A stretch of 64,000 bases of DNA from Geminicoccaceae bacterium (GTDB taxonomy: Bacteria; Pseudomonadota; Alphaproteobacteria; Geminicoccales; Geminicoccaceae): contig JANQNY010000034.1 of assembly GCA_028279345.1 (NCBI GenBank), forward strand, positions 1 to 64,000. The letters run 5' to 3'. The position numbers were made by a program, and so were the translations under genes. The notes below the pieces were generated by a model. That model had not been told where the DNA came from. It made no database searches and saw only the letters and a list, made by a program, of their open reading frames with translations. Shown piece by piece: positions 1 to 8,317 of the stretch (the stretch's first letter is position 1; each line of letters opens with the position of its first letter).

Positions 1-1210
1 GACGGTAGCGAAGTGGTTCAAGAGCGCAGGTGATGTCGTCGCCGTCGACGAGCCGATCGTGGAGCTCGAGACCGACAAGGTGACGGTCGAGGTCAACGCC
101 GAGGTGAGCGGCAAGATCGCCGAGATCGTCGCGGCGGAGGGAAGCGAGGTCGAAGTCGGCGCGCTGCTCGGTTATCTGGAGGAAGGTGACGCACCGGCGG
201 CCAATGACGCGCCGACGTTGGCACAGGCCGAGCCCGCCAAAGCTGACGAGCGTGTGGCCGCGCCGTCCGAAGCTCAGCCCGATGGTGGCAAGCCCGACGG
301 TGGGATGCCCGCGGCGCCGGCCGGCACGGGTCCGGCAGCGCGCAAGGCCGCCGCCGAAGCCGGCATCGATCTCGCGGGCATCGCCGGTACTGGTCCCAAG
401 GGCAATGTGACGAAAGCCGACGTGCTCGGCGCTGCTGACCGCCCGGCCGCAGAGCCGAGTGCCGAAGCCGAGGCGCCGTCGCTGCCGGTCGCGGGGGCGG
501 GCGGGCGCGGCGGCGAGGAACGGGTGCGTATGACCCGGCTCCGCAAGCGCATCGCCGAGCGGCTCAAGGAGGCGCAGAACAACGCCGCCATGCTGACGAC
601 CTTCAACGAGGTCGACATGACGGCGATCTTCGAGCTGCGCGAGCGCTACCAGGACAACTTCGTCAAGCGTCACGGCCTCAAGCTGGGCTTCATGAGCTTC
701 TTCGTGAAGGCGGCGATCGAGGGTCTCAAGGCGTTCCCGTCCGTGAACGCCGAGATCGACGGCGACGAGATCGTCTACAAGCACTTCTACGACATCGGTG
801 TCGCCGTCTCGACTGAGCAGGGGCTGGTGGTGCCCGTGGTGCGCGGTGCCGACCAGATGGGCTTCGCCACCATCGAGCGCACCATTGGCGAGCTTGGTCA
901 GAAGGCGCGTGACGGCAAACTCGCCATCGAAGAGCTGATGGGTGGCACGTTCACGATCTCCAATGGCGGCGTGTTTGGCTCGCTCTTGTCGACGCCCATC
1001 CTCAATCCGCCGCAGGTGGGCATCATGGGGATGCACAAGACCATGCAGCGACCGATGGTGATGCCGGACGGCTCACTCGCTGCGCGGCCGATGATGTACC
1101 TGGCGCTCTCCTACGACCACCGCATCATCGATGGTCGCGAGGCGGTGAGCTTCCTCGTGCGGGTCAAGGAGTGCATCGAGGACCCGGAGCGGATGCTCTT
1201 GGACGCTTGA
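1..1210 (+). CDS. odhB: 2-oxoglutarate dehydrogenase E2, dihydrolipoyl succinyltransferase (5' end outside window)
   Basis: Core E2 of the 2-oxoglutarate dehydrogenase complex (TCA cycle), transferring the succinyl group from lipoamide to CoA. The reading frame is open from base 2, so the true start lies upstream of the window. Visible parts in order: the end of the lipoyl domain with the lipoylated lysine in ETDKV (codon at 77-79), an Ala/Pro-rich linker, a peripheral subunit-binding domain (KAAAEAGID...[13 protein letters not shown]), a second short linker, and the catalytic acyltransferase domain ending in the SYDHRIIDG motif whose His and Asp form the active site. Followed 12 bases later by the E3 gene frame, the usual odhA-odhB-lpdA order. 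EDPERMLLD at the C-terminus is typical of the succinyl rather than the acetyl enzyme. Confidence 0.96.
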   Translation, partial: TVAKWFKSAGDVVAVDEPIVELETDKVTVEVNAEVSGKIAEIVAAEGSEVEVGALLGYLEEGDAPAANDAPTLAQAEPAKADERVAAPSEAQPDGGKPDGGMPAAPAGTGPAARKAAAEAGIDLAGIAGTGPKGNVTKADVLGAADRPAAEPSAEAEAPSLPVAGAGGRGGEERVRMTRLRKRIAERLKEAQNNAAMLTTFNEVDMTAIFELRERYQDNFVKRHGLKLGFMSFFVKAAIEGLKAFPSVNAEIDGDEIVYKHFYDIGVAVSTEQGLVVPVVRGADQMGFATIERTIGELGQKARDGKLAIEELMGGTFTISNGGVFGSLLSTPILNPPQVGIMGMHKTMQRPMVMPDGSLAARPMMYLALSYDHRIIDGREAVSFLVRVKECIEDPERMLLDA

Positions 1211-1354
1211 GGCTCGGCCCTGATGCTGATGCGCTGGTTTCGTTGGCTCTGGGGCTCAAATCGGGCCGCGGATGGACAAGCTGTGGCCGCAGCGCCACCT
1301 GAGAGTGCGGAAGGCGCGCCTGAGCCGGCCGCCGCGACGAAACGGGAAGAGACG

Positions 1355-2758
1355 ATGGCCGAGGAATTCGATCTGGTGGTGATCGGGGGTGGCCCGGGTG
1401 GCTACGTCGCCGCCATCAAGGCTGCACAGCTCGGCTTCAAGACGGCGTGTGTGGAGAAGCGGGGCGCGCTGGGCGGCACCTGTCTCAACGTCGGCTGTAT
1501 CCCCTCGAAGGCGCTGCTGCACTCTTCGGAGCTGTTCGAGGAGGCGCAGAACGGCATGGCCACCCACGGCGTCAAAATCGCTGGCGTCGAGCTGGATCTC
1601 GAGCAGATGCTCGGCCACAAGAACAACGTCGTGAAGGAGCTCACCCAGGGCATCGAGTTCCTCTTCAAGAAGAACAAGGTGACCTATGTCAGGGGCCACG
1701 GCCGGCTTGCGGGTGCGGGTAAGATCGACGTAGCGCTCGCCGACGGCGGCACGCAGGAGCTTTCCGCCAAACACGTCATCCTCGCCACCGGCTCCGATGT
1801 GATGCCGCTGCCGGGCGTCGACATCGATGAGCAGCGCGTGGTCTCGTCGACAGGCGCGCTCGCCCTGGGGGCGGTGCCTGAGAAACTGCTGGTGGTCGGT
1901 GGTGGCTATATCGGGCTCGAGATGGGCACGGTCTGGCGCCGCCTCGGCAGCGAGGTCACCGTCGTCGAGTTTCTGGACCGGATCACGCCGGGCATGGACG
2001 GCGAGATCTCCAAGCAGTTCCAGCGCATCCTGGAGAAGCAAGGCTTCAAGTTCCGTCTCGGCATGAAGGTGACAGGCGTGGAGGCTACGGACGGCGGCTC
2101 CAAGGTCACGATCGAGCCCGCGGCCGGGGGCGATCCTGAAACCCTCGACGTCGACGTCGTCCTCGTCGCCATCGGGCGCCGCCCCTACACCGACGATCTC
2201 GGCCTCGAAACGGTCGGCATCCAGGTCGACAACAAGGGTCGGATCCCGGTCGACGCGCACTTCAAGGCGGCTGAGAGCATCTATGCCATCGGCGATGTCA
2301 TTGAGGGCGCCATGCTGGCGCACAAGGCGGAGGAGGAGGGCATCGCTTGCGTCGAGATGCTGGCAGGCCAGAAGCCGCACATCGACTACGACGCCATTCC
2401 GGGTGTCGTGTACACCGCGCCGGAGATCGCCACCGTCGGCAAAACCGAGGAGCAGCTCAAGGAAGCGGGCATCGCCTACAAATGCGGTAAGTTCCCCTTC
2501 ATGGCCAACAGCCGCGCCAAGGCCGTCGGCAAGACCGACGGCTTCGTCAAGGTGCTGGCGGATGCCGAGACCGACCGGGTGCTCGGCTGCCACATCATCG
2601 GCGCCGAGGCTGGCACGATGATCGCCGAGATCGCGCTGGCGATGGAGTTCGGCGCCAGCTCTGAGGACATCGCCCGCACCTGCCACCCACATCCGACCCT
2701 TGAAGAAGCGGTCAAGGAGGCGGCCATGGCGGTGACCGCCAAGCCCATCCACATCTGA
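1355..2758 (+). CDS. lpdA: Dihydrolipoyl dehydrogenase (E3)
   Basis: FAD/NAD flavoenzyme that reoxidises dihydrolipoamide of the OdhB subunit. From the ATG at 1355 the protein is 467 aa, the normal family length: FAD-binding GGGPGG at residues 11-16, redox disulfide CLNVGC (C43/C48), NAD-binding VVGGGYIGLE, and the C-terminal HPHPT...E acid-base motif near residues 444-451. ATG 1355 was chosen because it has a GGAAGA ribosome site and matches the family N-terminus. The frame is however open back to an ATG at 1223, which would add 44 residues: a Trp/Arg-rich stretch (MRWFRWLWG) and an Ala/Pro/Glu linker. That extension is discussed as a finding. Runs in one operon with odhB. Confidence 0.95.
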   Translation: MAEEFDLVVIGGGPGGYVAAIKAAQLGFKTACVEKRGALGGTCLNVGCIPSKALLHSSELFEEAQNGMATHGVKIAGVELDLEQMLGHKNNVVKELTQGIEFLFKKNKVTYVRGHGRLAGAGKIDVALADGGTQELSAKHVILATGSDVMPLPGVDIDEQRVVSSTGALALGAVPEKLLVVGGGYIGLEMGTVWRRLGSEVTVVEFLDRITPGMDGEISKQFQRILEKQGFKFRLGMKVTGVEATDGGSKVTIEPAAGGDPETLDVDVVLVAIGRRPYTDDLGLETVGIQVDNKGRIPVDAHFKAAESIYAIGDVIEGAMLAHKAEEEGIACVEMLAGQKPHIDYDAIPGVVYTAPEIATVGKTEEQLKEAGIAYKCGKFPFMANSRAKAVGKTDGFVKVLADAETDRVLGCHIIGAEAGTMIAEIALAMEFGASSEDIARTCHPHPTLEEAVKEAAMAVTAKPIHI

Positions 2759-3238
2759 ACGCCTGCAGGGATAGGCGGTCAGTGTTGGGCCACAAAGCAA
2801 ATGGTCGTCTGAGGTCTTAGCGGACGCGTTTCAGGAAAAAGATGTTCGTCTTGAGGCGGACGTGCGGCGGGTACGCTGAGATGCCGCCTTGTCCTCTGAG
2901 TACTTCGGACGAGTGCGATACTGAGCTGATCGTTGCTATGCCGCCTGCAGAACGCCCCAATTGGCGAGGCCGGATTTTCTCGGCGCTGGCGTTCGAGCCA
3001 TCCGCCTGCAGCCACATCGGCCCTCCGATGGCGCGCCGCGGAGATGGAAATGCCGAAGGCGTCTGCGACCGCCGACAGCCAATCGCCACAGAGATGTTGG
3101 CAGACTGCGACGCCTCAGTTGGGTCGCTTGAGCGCGTGCGCCGGCTTCGCCTTTCAGGAACGTCCTCACAAACGAGCGAATGACCCGCCACTCTCCCAAC
3201 CGGATTTCGAGGATAGCCGAGCAACAAACTAAGAAACT
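2759..3238. other. Noncoding stretch between lpdA and tRNA-Gly
   Basis: About 480 bases with no gene I can support. Frames are open on both strands (for example 2842-3183 forward) but the translations are Arg/Ser/Pro-rich, have no recognisable domain, and no ribosome site precedes them. The stretch lies at the 3' side of the tRNA gene, a common target for integrating elements, but I found no second copy of the tRNA 3' end here. Confidence 0.5.
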
Positions 3239-3313
3239 TGGAGCGGGCGATGAGATTCGAACTCACGACCCCAACCTTGGCAAGGTTGTGCTCTACCCCT
3301 GAGCTACGCCCGC
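3239..3313 (-). tRNA. tRNA-Gly (anticodon GCC)
   Basis: On the reverse strand the acceptor stem GCGGGCG pairs with CGCCCGC, followed by discriminator T and an encoded CCA. The D-arm is GCTC-AGGGGTAGA-GC, the anticodon stem CAACC/GGTTG encloses TTGCCAA with anticodon GCC, and the T-arm contains the invariant TTCGAAT. Length is 75 nt including CCA, normal for tRNA-Gly. It stands alone, divergent from cnoX. Confidence 0.98.
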
Positions 3314-3461
3314 CCGCGCCGAGTGCGGACCCGTCTGCTAGTCGATGGGCGCCGGCGAGGCAAGACCTAACTCGCCGGGGCGCGTGACCCTTGTAAGCGT
3401 AAGCACAACCGACCAGATTACTGCCTCGGCAAACGAAGACCGACGGTAACGGGGACCGACG

Positions 3462-4379
3462 ATGGCACTCATCGGCGCGACGACAACGACCGATGCGGCT
3501 AGCGCTGCGGGCGACGTGATCAAAGACGGCAGTCTTGCAACCTTTGCCGCGGACGTGATGGAGGCATCGCGGCAAGTCCCTGTCTTGGTCGACTTCTGGG
3601 CACCTTGGTGTGGCCCGTGCAAGCAACTCACGCCGGTGCTGGAGAAGGTGGTCACCGCGGCCAAGGGCAAGGTGCGTCTCGTCAAGGTCAATATCGACGA
3701 AAACCCTGAGATCGCCCAGCAGCTCCGCGTCCAATCGGTCCCTACGGTCTACGCCTTCTGGCAGGGCCAGCCGCTCACCGGTTTCGCCGGCGCCCAGCCT
3801 GAAAGCCAGATCAAGGCCTTCGTCGACAAGTTGGTCGGCGCCGCGGGCGGTGATGAGGGCGAGGCGGGTCTCGACGAGGCGCAGGCGCTGCTCGCCGAGG
3901 GCGATGCGGAGGGTGCGGCCGAGCTTTTCAGCGCGCTTCTCCAGGAAGACCCGGAGAAGCCCGAGGTGATCGGCGGCTTCGCGCGCGCGCTATTGGCCCT
4001 CGGCCGCACGGCGGATGCGGAGCAGGTGCTCGATAGCGCACCGGCGTCGGCGGCCAACCACGTCGAGGTCAGCGGCGCCCGAGCGGCCGTGCGGCTCGCG
4101 GCGGAGGCGGGCGACACGGGCGACCCGCGCAGCTTGGAGGCCGCGCTCGCGCGTGACCCCGGCGCACACGAGGCGCGCCTCGATCTCGCCAATGCCCTGT
4201 TCGTCCGCGGCCAGCCCGACGCCGCCGTCGATCAGCTGCTCGAGATCATCCGCCGCGATCGGGAGTGGAACGAGGAGGCAGCCCGCAAGCGGCTGCTGAC
4301 CTTGTTCGAGGCGCTCGGCAACAGCCACCCCATTACCCTGCAGGGCCGCCGCAAGCTCTCCTCGCTCCTGTTTTCCTGA
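3462..4379 (+). CDS. cnoX: Thioredoxin-TPR co-chaperone, CnoX/YbbN family
   Basis: 305 aa. The N-terminal thioredoxin domain (about residues 20-130) has the intact redox motif WCGPC (C50, C53); the remainder is a helical TPR-like region, the architecture of CnoX, a redox holdase that protects clients from oxidation and hands them to GroEL or DnaK. The E. coli protein lost the first cysteine, whereas alphaproteobacterial members such as that of Caulobacter keep both, as here. An ATG preceded by GGGGA is the start. The stop overlaps the start of the LON-domain gene (TGATG), so the two are translationally coupled in the run that continues to 7371. Confidence 0.93.
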   Translation: MALIGATTTTDAASAAGDVIKDGSLATFAADVMEASRQVPVLVDFWAPWCGPCKQLTPVLEKVVTAAKGKVRLVKVNIDENPEIAQQLRVQSVPTVYAFWQGQPLTGFAGAQPESQIKAFVDKLVGAAGGDEGEAGLDEAQALLAEGDAEGAAELFSALLQEDPEKPEVIGGFARALLALGRTADAEQVLDSAPASAANHVEVSGARAAVRLAAEAGDTGDPRSLEAALARDPGAHEARLDLANALFVRGQPDAAVDQLLEIIRRDREWNEEAARKRLLTLFEALGNSHPITLQGRRKLSSLLFS

Positions 4380-5020
4380 TGGGGCACGACACGCTCCCGA
4401 GCCGGTTCCCCGTGTTCCCGCTCAGCGGTGCGCTGTTGCTGCCCAACGGCAATCTGCCGTTGAACATCTTCGAACCGCGCTATCTGCAGATGACCCGTGA
4501 CGCGATGCAGACCGATCGCGTCATCGGCATGATCCAGCCGCGCGAGGGCGTAAACAGAGGTGACGCGTCGGCGCTCTACGGCACCGGCTGTGCCGGCCGC
4601 ATCACGAGTTTCGAGGAAACCGACGACGGACGCTATCTGATCACGCTCACGGGTGTGTCGCGGTTCGATGTCGTCGAAGAGCTGGTGACGGTGACGCCCT
4701 ACCGCCAGGTTACCGCGTGCTTCCAGCGTTGGTCGGTGGACCTCGAGCCGCTTGAGGCCGACGCTTGCAAGCGACCGACCTTGATGCAGGCGATGCGGGG
4801 CTATTTCGAGCGTCAGCGCATCGAGATCGACTGGGAGGCGGTGGACCAGGCCCCCTTCGACGGCCTGATTACCTCGCTTGCGATGATCTGCCCCTTCACG
4901 CCGAGCGAGAAGCAGGCGCTCTTGGAGGCCAGCGATCAGGACGCGCGGCTCGACACGCTGATCACGCTGATGCAGATGCAGAGCTTTGCGGCCGAGGAAG
5001 AACCGAAGCTGCGCCATTGA
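4379..5020 (+). CDS. LON peptidase substrate-binding domain protein
   Basis: 213 aa corresponding to the N-terminal substrate-recognition domain of Lon protease, without the AAA+ and peptidase domains. The motif FPLSGALLLPNGNLPLNIFE near residue 11 and the following RYLQM are diagnostic. These stand-alone LON-domain proteins regularly follow thioredoxin/CnoX genes in alphaproteobacteria and are thought to bind unfolded or substrate proteins; the exact function is unknown. The start ATG overlaps the cnoX stop by one base. An earlier in-frame GTG at 4265 lies inside cnoX and would add only non-family sequence. Confidence 0.92.
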   Translation: MGHDTLPSRFPVFPLSGALLLPNGNLPLNIFEPRYLQMTRDAMQTDRVIGMIQPREGVNRGDASALYGTGCAGRITSFEETDDGRYLITLTGVSRFDVVEELVTVTPYRQVTACFQRWSVDLEPLEADACKRPTLMQAMRGYFERQRIEIDWEAVDQAPFDGLITSLAMICPFTPSEKQALLEASDQDARLDTLITLMQMQSFAAEEEPKLRH

Positions 5021-5035
5021 GACGGGTCCCGCATC

Positions 5036-5263
5036 ATGTCCGACCACGCCGCCGTCGACCCCAAACTGCTCGAACTCCTGGTCTGCCCGCTGACCAAGCA
5101 GACATTGCGCTACGACCGCGAGCGGCAGGAGTTGGTGAGCGACGCCGCGGGGCTCGCCTACCCGATCCGCGACGGGATCCCCATCATGCTCGTCGACGAG
5201 GCGCGCGAGCTCGGTCAAGATGAGGCGATCCCCGACCAGCTCAAGGCCGATCCCCCTTCATGA
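5036..5263 (+). CDS. Trm112 family protein (UPF0434/YcaR-like)
   Basis: 75 aa. The pattern [11 protein letters not shown]...[11 protein letters not shown] is typical of bacterial Trm112-like proteins, small zinc-ribbon-derived proteins related to the eukaryotic methyltransferase activator Trm112. Only one cysteine (in VCPLT) remains, so zinc binding as in the eukaryotic protein is not expected. It sits 15 bases after the LON-domain gene, and its stop overlaps the next gene's ATG by four bases (ATGA). This neighbourhood is conserved in alphaproteobacteria. The partner protein in bacteria is not established. Confidence 0.93.
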   Translation: MSDHAAVDPKLLELLVCPLTKQTLRYDRERQELVSDAAGLAYPIRDGIPIMLVDEARELGQDEAIPDQLKADPPS

Positions 5264-5631
5264 GCGACACCACCGCTGATCCGTGGCCGACCGAAGTCCG
5301 TCTCCGTCGTGCCGAGCGGTGCCTCGAGGTCGATTTCGAGGACGGCCTGAGCTTCAGCCTGCCGGCCGAGCTGTTGCGGGTCGAGAGCCCATCGGCCGAC
5401 GTGCAGGGCCACGGGCCCGGCCAGAAGCGCATCGTCCCTGGCAAGCGCGAGGTAGGGATTCTCGCCGTCCAGCCGGTAGGCAACTACGCCGTACGGGTGT
5501 GCTTCGATGACGGCCACGAGACCGGCATCTTCACCTGGCGCTACTTGCGCGGGCTGGGCGAGGACCAGGAGCACATCTGGCAGGGCTATCTCGAGGCGCT
5601 GGCAGCGAAAGGGCTTTCGCGCGACGCCTGA
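5260..5631 (+). CDS. DUF971 domain protein (GBBH-like N-terminal domain)
   Basis: 123 aa, a single DUF971 domain, the fold found at the N-terminus of gamma-butyrobetaine hydroxylases and in small proteins linked with Mrp/ApbC-type iron-sulfur carriers. Visible family landmarks are the [14 protein letters not shown] segment, the central PGKREVGI and the C-terminal [10 protein letters not shown]...W. None of the hydroxylase catalytic domain is present, so no oxygenase activity is inferred. It overlaps the Trm112-like gene by four bases and is followed by the MFS gene. Confidence 0.9.
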   Translation: MSDTTADPWPTEVRLRRAERCLEVDFEDGLSFSLPAELLRVESPSADVQGHGPGQKRIVPGKREVGILAVQPVGNYAVRVCFDDGHETGIFTWRYLRGLGEDQEHIWQGYLEALAAKGLSRDA

Positions 5632-5699
5632 CGGTGACGCAGGGCCGCCCCGCGGGTGGCACAGTTGCGCCGTCGGTTGCCGCTTGGCACGACAGCTTG

Positions 5700-6920
5700 A
5701 TGAACCCCACCCACGTCGCCGAAGGTGCCTGGCGGCGCCTCGTGCTGCCGCTTTCCGTGACGCTGCTCGTCCAGATCTGCCAGAACGTGGCGCTATTGAG
5801 CGTCGCCGTGCTGGCGCCGCTGATCGCGCCCGACCTCGGCGTTCCGGTTACCTGGAGCGGTCTTTTCATCGGCTTGGCCTATCTGTCGGGGGCGGTGACG
5901 AGCAGCCAGTCGGGTCGCATCCTGGCGCTCGCCGGCCCGATGACTGGGAGCCTGCTGGCGCTCGTCGCCAATGCGGTCGGCCTCGCCTTCGCCGCATCCG
6001 GGCTGCTCCCAGCGTTCGCGGTGGCTGCGATCGCGTTGGGCTTCGCCTATGGCCTGACCACGCCCACCAGCTCCGAGATCCTGGTGGCGACCAGCCCGCC
6101 GGCGCTCTACGGCCGCGTGTTCTCCATCAAGCAGGCGGCTGTGCCGGCAGGTGGGTTTCTGGCCGGGCTCATTGCGCCGCCGCTCGCCGGTTGGCTCGGC
6201 TGGCAGGGCGCGCTTCAGGCGATGGCGGTAGCGGTGGTGATCCTGCTCGTTGCGTTCCTGCCGCTCCGTGGGCGGTTCGACGCTCTGCGCCGTGCAAGGC
6301 GGCCGCACGCAGCTTCGCCCCTGGCCCTGGTGCTCCAGCAGCCGCGGCTCCAGCGGCTGGCGCTCGCCGGCTTCTGCCTCTCCGGCGCTCAGCTCACGGT
6401 CAGCACGTTCTTCACACCCTTTCTGGTAGAGACGGTGGGTCTCTCGCTCGTGGTGGCCGGCCTGATCTTCGGCACGCTGCAGCTCATGGGGGTCCCCGGC
6501 CGCGTGCTCTGGGGCTGGATCGCCGATCGCTGGCTGGGGCTCGAGCGGGCCGTCGCCGTGTTGGCCGCATTGACGATGTCGGGGCTGGGTCTCCTGGTCT
6601 TCGCTGGCCCCGGTTGGCCTCTAGCGGCCTTCTGGGCGCTCGCGGTCTTCATGGGTCTGGGCGTCATGGCGTGGACGGGCCTCTTGATCGCTGCGACGGT
6701 GGCTGTAGCACCCGAAGATGCGAGTACCGCATCTGCCGGCGTGATGATCTTCACGTTCGGCGGTGTCGTGGCTGTGCCACCCGTCGTGGGTTTGGTTGTT
6801 GCCGGGACCGGTTCCTACCCTGCCGGCCTGACGATCGCCGCGGTGGCGGCGGCTGTGGCACTGGTCTTGATCGCAACCCGGCCGCGCGCAGTGCAGGAGC
6901 CGCAGCATGGTGATCCGTGA
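5700..6920 (+). CDS. MFS transporter
   Basis: 406 aa integral membrane protein with about 12 hydrophobic segments in two halves, of major facilitator superfamily type. The conserved loop after helix 2 is seen as SGRILAL, and the second half has the parallel RVLWGWIADRWLG (an R-x-x-G-x-x-x-D/R type loop). Substrate is not predictable; the closest general resemblance is to small-molecule/organic anion MFS carriers. I prefer ATG 5700 to the GTG at 5634 because the protein then begins shortly before helix 1. Its 3' end overlaps the acetyltransferase gene by 14 bases. Confidence 0.9.
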   Translation: MNPTHVAEGAWRRLVLPLSVTLLVQICQNVALLSVAVLAPLIAPDLGVPVTWSGLFIGLAYLSGAVTSSQSGRILALAGPMTGSLLALVANAVGLAFAASGLLPAFAVAAIALGFAYGLTTPTSSEILVATSPPALYGRVFSIKQAAVPAGGFLAGLIAPPLAGWLGWQGALQAMAVAVVILLVAFLPLRGRFDALRRARRPHAASPLALVLQQPRLQRLALAGFCLSGAQLTVSTFFTPFLVETVGLSLVVAGLIFGTLQLMGVPGRVLWGWIADRWLGLERAVAVLAALTMSGLGLLVFAGPGWPLAAFWALAVFMGLGVMAWTGLLIAATVAVAPEDASTASAGVMIFTFGGVVAVPPVVGLVVAGTGSYPAGLTIAAVAAAVALVLIATRPRAVQEPQHGDP

Positions 6921-7371
6921 GATCGAGGACGAGGACGTCGACGCCGTCATCGCCGTTTGGCAGCGTGCCGGCCTGACCCGCCCGTGGAACGACCCGCACG
7001 AGGACATTGCCTTCGCTCGTCGGACGCCCACGGCCACCCTGCTCGTGCTCGTGAGCGATGACGGCATCGTTGGTGCCGTGATGGTCGGTCATGATGGGCA
7101 CCGCGGCACGGTTTACTATTTGGGCGTCGACCCCGTGCAACGTGGCGCGGGGGGTGGTCGGGCGCTGATGGAGGCGGCCGAGGCGTGGCTTCGCGCGCGG
7201 GGTATCTGGAAGCTCAACCTGCTGGTCCGTGAGAGCAACGACGCCGTCCTCGGCTTCTACGCGACCCTCGGCTATGGCGACCAGGAGTGCCGGGTGCTCG
7301 GCAGGCGGCTCGACGGCCGGGCCGATCGCACGCCACTGGGCGGTGACAGCCCATCCAGCGAGGGCGCCTGA
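6907..7371 (+). CDS. GNAT family acetyltransferase (YpeA-like)
   Basis: 154 aa. A complete GNAT fold: motif A is VYYLGVDPVQRGAGGGRAL, carrying the acetyl-CoA pyrophosphate-binding R/Q-x-x-G-x-G/A pattern, followed by NLLVRESNDAVLGFYATLGY, the typical N...A..FY..LGY motif B. The early WQRAGLTRPWNDP segment is characteristic of the YpeA subgroup. Substrate unknown; members N-acetylate small amines or protein N-termini. The last 20 or so residues are a low-complexity tail. Overlaps the MFS gene by 14 bases and ends the forward gene run. Confidence 0.92.
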   Translation: MVIREIEDEDVDAVIAVWQRAGLTRPWNDPHEDIAFARRTPTATLLVLVSDDGIVGAVMVGHDGHRGTVYYLGVDPVQRGAGGGRALMEAAEAWLRARGIWKLNLLVRESNDAVLGFYATLGYGDQECRVLGRRLDGRADRTPLGGDSPSSEGA

Positions 7372-7386
7372 ACGGCATGCCGCCCT

Positions 7387-7521
7387 TTGAGCACAGATCT
7401 TGCGGGCGCGTCGTTCCCGTACCTCTCGATCAACCTCGACGCCGCGACCGACACCATTACCGCGCCGGTGTAGGCAACAAAGCAGATCGCCCGGCTCCAA
7501 GCGGCCCTCGAACGGCATTGA
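7387..7521 (+). pseudogene. Possible remnant of a 5'-nucleotidase-like gene
   Basis: Two short blocks read like the metallophosphatase/5'-nucleotidase family: FPYLSINLDAATDTITAPV, ending in a TAG at 7471-7473, then in the same frame TKQIARLQAALERH and a TGA. The block FPYLSxNLD is a familiar element of bifunctional metallophosphatase/nucleotidases. Nothing else of such a gene remains nearby. The rest of the 7372-7678 gap shows no gene. This is a weak call from pattern memory. Confidence 0.25.
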
Positions 7522-7678
7522 CTACGCGTGATCGGGCGGGCGGTGAGACGCTGCGCCGCGGACCAGGCGGTGGTCCGGTCGCGATCTCAACCGCGACTTT
7601 CCGATCGTTCCCCGGGCACAAGCCCAACAGTCAGCGATCGATCGATATCGCGTCGACCAGGACATCATCGTTAGGCGT

Positions 7679-8317
7679 TCAATCGTGCGTCGGCGGAACG
7701 GTCGCCGGGGCCGCTGCGTTGAAGGCGAGGGCCGATTGCCAGATGTAGCCGAGCCAGGCCACCACACCGAGGAACTTGGCGCCGTCCTCGGCAAGGATTC
7801 GGAACTCACCGAGGATCGGCTCGATCTGCTCCTGAAAGAAGTCGATGGCCAGCGATCCGGCGAGCAGCAGGGCGGCTAAGATCGCGTATTGGTAGGGCGA
7901 GGCCTCGACGACTGCGCGGTTGAAGAAGAGGATTCCGGCGAGACCGATGGCATAGAGAGCGAACAAGAGCTCCTCGCGGATCGGTGCGCTCTCGTGCAGC
8001 ATGAAGAAGTCGTCGGCGCACAAGACCATCGTCCAAAGTGCCAAAGCCCGCAGGTAAGTTGCGGCTGCCGGTCTTGAGCGCCGTATGTCCAGCATCGTGG
8101 CCGCGAAGGCCGCGACGAAGAACCCGCCGGCCCAAGAGAGCACGCCAAGGTTGGAAAGCACACCCGCGTAGGGTGCGAGCGAGCCGAGCTGCGCCGGATC
8201 GCGCGTGAGATAGAACATCGGCACACCGGTAGCCCAACCGAAGATTGGCAGGATCATCAGGATCGCCACGGCGGCGCTGAATGTGACTGCGGGAAAGTGA
8301 CGAAAGAGCCGGGTCAC
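7679..8317 (-). CDS. Multi-pass membrane protein with D-x-x-x-L-H-E motif, copy 2
   Basis: 212 aa with about six hydrophobic segments and a hydrophilic C-terminus. I do not recognise a named family. It carries two acidic/histidine motifs that the upstream gene shares: CADDFFMLHE near residue 100 and RILAEDGAKFLG near residue 180, against FDEAAQLHE and LVEESLEMTG in the neighbour. The spacing, in adjacent membrane helices, suggests a membrane-embedded metal or catalytic site, but that is inference. The start GTG overlaps the upstream gene's TGA (GTGA), indicating translational coupling. Confidence 0.72.
   Translation of the reverse strand: MTRLFRHFPAVTFSAAVAILMILPIFGWATGVPMFYLTRDPAQLGSLAPYAGVLSNLGVLSWAGGFFVAAFAATMLDIRRSRPAAATYLRALALWTMVLCADDFFMLHESAPIREELLFALYAIGLAGILFFNRAVVEASPYQYAILAALLLAGSLAIDFFQEQIEPILGEFRILAEDGAKFLGVVAWLGYIWQSALAFNAAAPATVPPTHD

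Noticed and set aside
1256..2800. 514-codon open frame on the reverse strand of lpdA
   Set aside because: Antisense to a clear gene; open only because of high third-position GC; His/Arg/Asp-rich translation with no domain. Similar long shadows occur opposite suyB, the hydantoinase, dppA and typA.
2842..3183. Open frame between lpdA and tRNA-Gly
   Set aside because: No ribosome site, Arg/Ser/Pro-rich, no motif; all other frames are equally open.
2759..3313. tRNA-Gly as an attachment site of an integrated element
   Set aside because: No integrase gene and no second copy of the tRNA 3' end in the neighbouring 500 bases or elsewhere that I could find.
3448..3464. Identical translation-start region GGGGACCGACGATG at cnoX and at suyB (20741-20754)
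   Set aside because: A 14-base match of two ribosome sites in different contexts is most likely chance in GC-rich DNA; no longer repeat surrounds it.
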